Shown here piece by piece: positions 59,336-64,000 of a DNA stretch of 64,000 nt. Both the position numbers and the translations under genes were made by a program. Origin of the DNA: DASYQD01 sp036005845 (GTDB lineage: Bacteria > Acidobacteriota > Thermoanaerobaculia > Multivoradales > JAIOJS01); contig DASYQD010000104.1 of the NCBI GenBank assembly GCA_036005845.1, forward strand, positions 12,561 through 76,560, written 5' to 3'. The notes under the pieces are model-generated. The model worked only from the letters and a program-made list of their open reading frames with translations. It was not told the origin of the DNA and did no database searches. Positions within the stretch are counted from its first letter, which is position 1. Every line of letters begins with the position of its first letter.

Positions 59336-61402
59336 ATGAAGATCAGCCGCCGATCCTTCCTCAAAGCTGCAGCGGCAATGGGCGCTTCGCTCGCCTGGGC
59401 CGGACCGGTCCACGGTTCGCGTGTCACGTGGCGTGAGCGCCGTGATCTCTATCCTCAAGGGGTCGCCTCGGGCGATCCCGACCCGCACAGCGTCATCCTC
59501 TGGACGAGGCGTCCGTACGACCAGGGCACCCGTCAGCTGCTGACCGTCGAGGTGGCGGAGGATGAGGCATTCCGCCGAGTCGTAGCGCACGCGCCGGCAC
59601 CGGTGTCGAGCGCCGCAGATTGGACCGCGCGCGTTCTGATCGGCGGGCTCGAGCCGGCACGCACCTACTGGTATCGGTTCACCGACGCCGACGGCAACGG
59701 CAGCCGCGTCGGCCGCACGATCACGGCGCCATTGCCGGACGATCCCCGCACTGTGAATTTCGCATTCGTGAGCTGTCAGGACGTCAACGAGGGCAAGCTC
59801 AACGCCTATCGCCGGATGATCTACGAGGACGAACGCGCGCCCGCCGCCGAACAGCTCGGTTTCGTCCTGCACCTGGGCGATTTCATCTACGAGGTGGCCG
59901 AGTATCCCGACGAGGTGAAGACCCGCTACGACCGCACGATCTACGAGGTCGCGCGCATCCCGGACAGCCACAAGGTCGGCAACTTCCACATCCCGCTGAC
60001 CGTCGAGGGCTACCGGGCCATCTACAAGGGCTATCTCGCCGATCCCGACCTCCAGGACGCTCGCGCGCGCTGGCCGTTCGTGTGCATCTGGGACAACCAC
60101 GAGTTCTCCTGGCAGGGTTGGCAGAGCACCGTCAAGGCGGGAAAGTTCGAGCAGCCCGCCCCGAGCATCAAGATCGCGGCGAACCAGGCCTGGTTCGAAT
60201 ACCTTCCCTCGCGGGTCGCGGCGCCGGGCGGGTCGCTCGAGCGCTTCGATCCGCCCGCCGTGAAAGACGGCGTGCCGGTCAAGGAGTTCGACGCCCATGG
60301 GCTGGGGCTCGAGCCCAACAACCTGACCGCGATCAACAGCCTCAAGGCCTACCGGACGCTGCGCTACGGCCGGCACCTCGACGTCATCCTCACCGACCAG
60401 CACAGCTACCGGAGCGCGGATCCCTTCAGCGATCCGTCACTGGGTGAGCTCGGCGGCGACGAGTTCATCTCCATGTTTCCCGAGGCCCTGATGCGAGTCC
60501 TCGACGGCGGGCGCGACTTCGCCGGCGGCAATCCCCCGGCGGAGATCCGCTTCAACGACAAGCACGTCCCCAACCCCCAGCGGAACGCAACGCCGCAGTC
60601 GATTCTCGGGGCGGAGCAGAAGGCGTGGCTCAAGGAGAAGCTCAAGAGCTCGACCGCGTCGTGGAAGGTCTGGGCCAATTCCCAGGGCACGCTCGACCAG
60701 CGCTCCGACCCGCAGAACCTGCCGCCGGGTCTCACCAAGGAGCCCTGGCCCGCGGACGCCGGTTACGCAGCAATGGGCGGCGGGGATTACGGCACCGCGT
60801 TCATGGAGCGCGCCGAGATCTACCAGCTCGTGCGCGACGCCAAGGTGTCGGGCTTCGCCATCGTCTCGGGCGACCTCCACAGCTTCTGGGCCGGCTATGC
60901 GGCCGCGGAGCTTCCGCCTGGCAAGTTCGAGCCGGTCGGCCTGAGCTTCATCGGCGCCTCGCTCACCAGCCCCGGCCCGATGGAGGCGAACGAGCACAAT
61001 CTCCCGAAGGACGCACCGCTGCGACCGCTGTTCCTGGCCGACAAGGCGGCGGGGGCGCCGGACTGGACGTACAACATGCTGCTCCGGCACGGCGTCCGTT
61101 CGTGCCTCGAATATGCAAAGAGCTTCGACCTCGAGCGCGCGCGGTCACTGTCCAACCCGGATCTCGCGCCGCACCTCGAGTTCGTCGACCTCGGAGGACA
61201 CGGTTACGCGAAGGTGCGGCTGACCGCCGACGAGATGCGCACCGAGTTCGTCTGCATCCCGCGGCCCATCGTGCGCAGCGACAGACCGGACGGCGGGCCG
61301 ATCCGGTATCGGGTACAGCACACAGCTCCGCTGTGGAAGAGCGGAGAGCGCCCGCAGCTGAAGACGTCGGTTCTCGAAGGCGAAGCGGGATTGGCGATTT
61401 GA
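59336..61402 (+). CDS. phoD: PhoD-like alkaline phosphatase/phosphodiesterase, Tat-exported
   Basis: The 688-residue protein has a twin-arginine signal (SRRSFLKAAAAMGASLAWAG). PhoD-type motifs include GVASGDPDPHSVILWTRR near residue 42, ARTYWYRF, FAFVSCQDVNEGKLNAYRRM, LHLGDFIYEVAEYP, CIWDNHEFSWQGW and SGDLHSFWAGY. PhoD enzymes bind Fe3+/Ca2+ and release phosphate from esters and phospholipid- or teichoic-like substrates. GGAG lies about 10 bases before the ATG at 59336. It is divergent from the transpeptidase gene (132-base gap). Length is somewhat above the average for PhoD. Confidence 0.88.
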   Translation: MKISRRSFLKAAAAMGASLAWAGPVHGSRVTWRERRDLYPQGVASGDPDPHSVILWTRRPYDQGTRQLLTVEVAEDEAFRRVVAHAPAPVSSAADWTARVLIGGLEPARTYWYRFTDADGNGSRVGRTITAPLPDDPRTVNFAFVSCQDVNEGKLNAYRRMIYEDERAPAAEQLGFVLHLGDFIYEVAEYPDEVKTRYDRTIYEVARIPDSHKVGNFHIPLTVEGYRAIYKGYLADPDLQDARARWPFVCIWDNHEFSWQGWQSTVKAGKFEQPAPSIKIAANQAWFEYLPSRVAAPGGSLERFDPPAVKDGVPVKEFDAHGLGLEPNNLTAINSLKAYRTLRYGRHLDVILTDQHSYRSADPFSDPSLGELGGDEFISMFPEALMRVLDGGRDFAGGNPPAEIRFNDKHVPNPQRNATPQSILGAEQKAWLKEKLKSSTASWKVWANSQGTLDQRSDPQNLPPGLTKEPWPADAGYAAMGGGDYGTAFMERAEIYQLVRDAKVSGFAIVSGDLHSFWAGYAAAELPPGKFEPVGLSFIGASLTSPGPMEANEHNLPKDAPLRPLFLADKAAGAPDWTYNMLLRHGVRSCLEYAKSFDLERARSLSNPDLAPHLEFVDLGGHGYAKVRLTADEMRTEFVCIPRPIVRSDRPDGGPIRYRVQHTAPLWKSGERPQLKTSVLEGEAGLAI

Positions 61403-61843
61403 CTGACGCCGCAGCTCTATGGGTTCGCGCGCGAGCTCAAGGGCCAGAAGCTGTGATCGACCACGACCGTAGCCGTTCGCGCAACAGACGTGAGCGAAGC
61501 GAGGGGTCCTGAAACCGTCGCCGCCGCACGTTGCGGCGCGACCGGCGGCACCGATGGAACTGTGACGCTGCGGGCCTGAGCCCCATCGCCGTCGGTAGTT
61601 CGGCAGGGGCGCAACAGACCATTCCGCCGACCTGATGCGGGTTCGGATCGATGCGCCCGCGGCGCTGCGAAGCTGCATAGCGACGCCCCTCTTCCGGCAG
61701 CCGGAGGCGCACCAGTTTCTCACAGAGGATTCGCCTCTGGAGCGGGTGGGAAGGCATCAAGGGGGAAGCGTACAGCAGGCGTGAACGTGGAAAAGCCTTA
61801 GCGAGAGGATTGCCTCAGCGCTTGAGGCTCCCACACTGCGTCC
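61403..61843. other. Noncoding 441-base gap before the lower-GC segment
   Basis: No coding pattern, tRNA or rRNA was recognised. GCCTCA-GCGCT-TGAGGC (61812-61828) forms a 6-bp hairpin 15 bases past the stop of the minus-strand ATPase gene and may act as a weak terminator; there is no T tract. Base composition falls sharply towards the right edge of this gap, so the boundary of an acquired segment probably lies between about 61700 and 61850. No flanking direct repeat was found by eye. Confidence 0.45.
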
Positions 61844-64000
61844 CTATGCTTTCCCATAGCGCCACCGCAGTTGACCGCAGCCACACTGCATCCACTCGGG
61901 TCCGACGGCGTCCGAAAACCACACGGGCTTGCCGCAGGAAGAGCACTTAAATGCTTCAAGGGCCTTCTCGCAAGCCGCGATTAGTTTTACAGCTTCCGGT
62001 CGGACGAGGTCGTGCGAATGAGACGCGCGGTTTCCCCAGGAAAGGAGAAGACGATCGACCTCGTTGAGTAATACAAGCTCCCCGGTCGCACTTTCGAGCG
62101 TAGGGCCGACGGCCCGCTGAAAGCACCTCTTTCCATCGGCGATCATCTGGCTCAGGAAGTCGTGGGCCACCCGCCGGTCATTCTTGTCGCCGCGAAGATA
62201 CGGAAGCCTGACTTGAAGGCGCTCGGCAATGGTGGCGAGCTCCGAGTCCATGATCTTGCGGGCATCGTTTCCCGCCGAGTCGGGGCGCTCAGCAAGTTGG
62301 GCGCGGGCATCGTCAAAGGTCGTCGTGCTGCGCGACCAGCGGATTCCTAGAGCCGGGGAGTCGTAGGGCTTTAGAACCCCAAACGCCCAAGTCCCGCCGT
62401 CGAGTTGATGGCGAAGCTCGGCGTACCACTCGCGGTCATGAGTCATCACTACCACTTGGCGGTTACCGAATTCTCTCTGCAAGAGCTCGATCACCATACC
62501 GCGATGGTTGCGGTCCATGCTGACCACCACATCGTCCAAGAATAAGGGTTGATCCCGGTCCTCGTCTCGCTGAGACATTGCCAAGAAGATGCAGAGTCCA
62601 AGGCTGTTGCGATAGCCCTCGGAAAGCGTCAACCGCGGGGAATCTTGCTCGACGCCGTGAAACTGTAGGGACAGATCAATCGCCTTGTGGACGTCATCGG
62701 GGACGTACAGACGTACCGCTTCTATCGCCTCCCCCGGGTGGAGAATTGTCCACATCCGCTGGATGGATTGCGAAATCCGGTCGATGACGCTCTGTGAGCG
62801 CAACCTGATCTCGTCTCGGATCCCTATTTCCAAAACCGAAAGGAAGTCTAGAAATGCCTCGACCCGCGTGCACGCCTCGTCATCGGGTCGTGCAGTGAGG
62901 ATAGACCGGGCTAGCGTCACGATCGATTTGTCATCCGAGAGTTGGTGGGCTCCGCGCGGAGCCTCTCTCGAGGACAGACGCGCGGCTTCTAGGATGGGCT
63001 GGAGCTTGGATTCGACTTCCGCCAGATCCTCGAGCCCAAGCTTGTCTTGTAGGCCCGCTGGATCGAGGCTCAATAGATATTCGCAATCGGCGGACAGCGG
63101 CCCGCTCGTAAGATCATTCCACCAGCCCGCGAGATCTGGTTTCGCAACGAGTGCCTTCAGTGTGCGCAGTGCGACGTTCAGGTCGGCAAGGTCTTCTGTT
63201 CTGGCCTTGAAGGACGTGATGATCTCCTCCAGGCGCCTATTCTCGGCTTCGACATGGGCCTTGAACGCGCGGGCCTCGATCACCCGGCCACACGCAGGAC
63301 ATGGGACCTCCCCTGAAATGGCCAGTTCGCCGACGAACAAGGCGGCATGCTGCAGGACCGCGACACCTCTTTCGACGAGAGGTTCAACGGGCGTGACCGA
63401 TTTGGTCCGCAACCTTCGCCCGAGGGTAACTGCTTCTGAGGCGGCCACGTCGAGCAATGCCGCTTGCCTCCGTTGGTCGGCGGTTGACTGTTCGATGCGG
63501 TTCTCGATTGCGACTTCAATGTCCCGGCAGAGTGACACGGGATCACGATGTGGTTCCGGTTCACCGCAGTAAGCTGCATACAAGGCTTCGATTCGGGCAC
63601 GGATATCGTCGTCGCTATGCTTTGGCAGAGCGAGCTCTCGCCGGTTGTTGACTTCGGTGAGCCTTGATCGCGTCAGCTTGACCCTGGATTGAGTTTCGAC
63701 CACCTTGGCAAGCTGGCGAAGATTCTCTGCGGCCGTCTCGAGTGAATCGAGGCCGAGCAGCGGTAGCAGAGCCGAATACTTGCCGCCCTTGGTGTCGTGT
63801 ATGAATCCGGAGAGCTCATCTTGTCTCAGCACGGTCCGTCGATAATCCCAACGAGCAAGATCAGTACCGGCTGTGCCTGAACGGCTACAGGTGCCGTCGG
63901 GTCGAATCGTGACATCTAACTCTGAGCTATCTTGGAGTGTGATCTTGACCTCGGTTGTCGCACCCTGTGGCCGATGAGTGTTGGGTATCGCTCTCTGTTG
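61844..64000 (-). CDS. AAA/SMC-like ATPase with Rad50-type CxxC hook and C-terminal zinc ribbon (5' truncated by window)
   Basis: The frame is open to the right edge (56 codons beyond the GTG at 63832), so the N-terminus with Walker A is outside. What remains (about 718 residues) has the first FIHDTKGGKYSALLPLLGLDSL conserved loop, a coiled coil with a CPACGR hook (about 200 residues from the GTG), a signature LSEGYRNSLGLCIFLA, Walker B PLFLDDVVVSMD and an H-loop MTHD. The C-terminal domain (about 150 residues) ends in a zinc ribbon CSSCG...CGCG and contains SWGNRASHSHD, which faintly recalls an HEPN-like RxxxH. Base composition is clearly lower in GC than the rest. A DNA-repair or antiphage role is plausible; I cannot name the system. 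Confidence 0.7.
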   Translation of the reverse strand, partial: QQRAIPNTHRPQGATTEVKITLQDSSELDVTIRPDGTCSRSGTAGTDLARWDYRRTVLRQDELSGFIHDTKGGKYSALLPLLGLDSLETAAENLRQLAKVVETQSRVKLTRSRLTEVNNRRELALPKHSDDDIRARIEALYAAYCGEPEPHRDPVSLCRDIEVAIENRIEQSTADQRRQAALLDVAASEAVTLGRRLRTKSVTPVEPLVERGVAVLQHAALFVGELAISGEVPCPACGRVIEARAFKAHVEAENRRLEEIITSFKARTEDLADLNVALRTLKALVAKPDLAGWWNDLTSGPLSADCEYLLSLDPAGLQDKLGLEDLAEVESKLQPILEAARLSSREAPRGAHQLSDDKSIVTLARSILTARPDDEACTRVEAFLDFLSVLEIGIRDEIRLRSQSVIDRISQSIQRMWTILHPGEAIEAVRLYVPDDVHKAIDLSLQFHGVEQDSPRLTLSEGYRNSLGLCIFLAMSQRDEDRDQPLFLDDVVVSMDRNHRGMVIELLQREFGNRQVVVMTHDREWYAELRHQLDGGTWAFGVLKPYDSPALGIRWSRSTTTFDDARAQLAERPDSAGNDARKIMDSELATIAERLQVRLPYLRGDKNDRRVAHDFLSQMIADGKRCFQRAVGPTLESATGELVLLNEVDRLLLSWGNRASHSHDLVRPEAVKLIAACEKALEAFKCSSCGKPVWFSDAVGPEWMQCGCGQLRWRYGKA

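Noticed and set aside
61403..61843. Possible tRNA or attachment site at the composition boundary
   Set aside because: No cloverleaf or direct repeat could be identified by eye; only a short hairpin was found.

Overview
This 64-kb window is very GC-rich, roughly 70% by eye except for the last 2 kb. Genes are dense, usually overlap by ATGA, GTGA or TTGA, and mostly start after strong GGAGG-type ribosome binding sites. Outer-membrane barrels, a TonB-dependent receptor, an OprO/OprP-like porin, a Rieske/Fe-S redox module, a two-component-propeller GGDEF protein and an apparent selenoprotein point to a Gram-negative, respiring, metabolically flexible bacterium. Acidobacteriota, Myxococcota or Binatota-like lineages fit, but the sequence alone does not decide between them.

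Layout. 1-6.8 kb: the tail of a NamZ/DUF1343 gene, an outer-membrane-like protein, a small HEIGH metalloprotease, a membrane protein, a 1310-residue propeller/GAF/PAS/GGDEF diguanylate cyclase and an orphan ParD-like antitoxin. 6.8-11.5 kb (minus strand): a tight four-gene operon of a di-iron RIC/YtfE repair protein, a tryptophanase-like lyase, an FAD monooxygenase and a radical SAM protein. 11.7-17.6 kb (plus): a NarK transporter fused to a NarI-like cytochrome b domain, a cytoplasmic Nas/Nap-type molybdoenzyme, a four-cluster Fe-S protein, a Rieske protein and a small membrane protein. 17.7-42 kb: a stress/low-oxygen island with a DevS/DosT-like GAF histidine kinase and NarL-type regulator, a P-type ATPase, two YceI proteins, five universal stress proteins plus an NRAMP-USP fusion, an ADP-forming acyl-CoA synthetase, a porin, a Zn alcohol dehydrogenase, OsmC, an L,D-transpeptidase and a GDP-mannose-type pyrophosphorylase. 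43.6-51.5 kb: an ECF sigma/FecR locus with a TonB receptor, a BamA-like barrel and an LTA-synthase-like sulfatase. 51.6-54.1 kb: two PIN-domain toxin-antitoxin pairs around a DUF2156 gene. 54.2-61.4 kb: a thioredoxin-like selenoprotein, an aldo/keto reductase, a PQQ-propeller protein, an AraC regulator, a second L,D-transpeptidase and PhoD. 61.8-64 kb: a lower-GC, window-truncated zinc-hook ATPase, probably acquired.

Four observations stand out. (1) The thioredoxin-like gene at 54192-54755 reads through an in-frame UGA in a U-G-G-C motif, followed by a hairpin at the right distance for a bacterial SECIS element. (2) A 6-4-6 inverted repeat, CYACCC-N4-GGGYRG, recurs in the divergent promoters of the stress and nitrate-like genes, including the promoter of the DevS/DevR-like pair, and suggests a DosR-like regulon. 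(3) Three copies of a promoter with identical geometry (CGAAGGATTYGC, 11 nt, CTCTAS) sit before the ECF sigma gene, the BamA-like gene and the sulfatase gene. (4) The RIC-tryptophanase-monooxygenase-radical SAM operon, divergent from a nitrate-reductase-like module, looks like an undescribed pathway.
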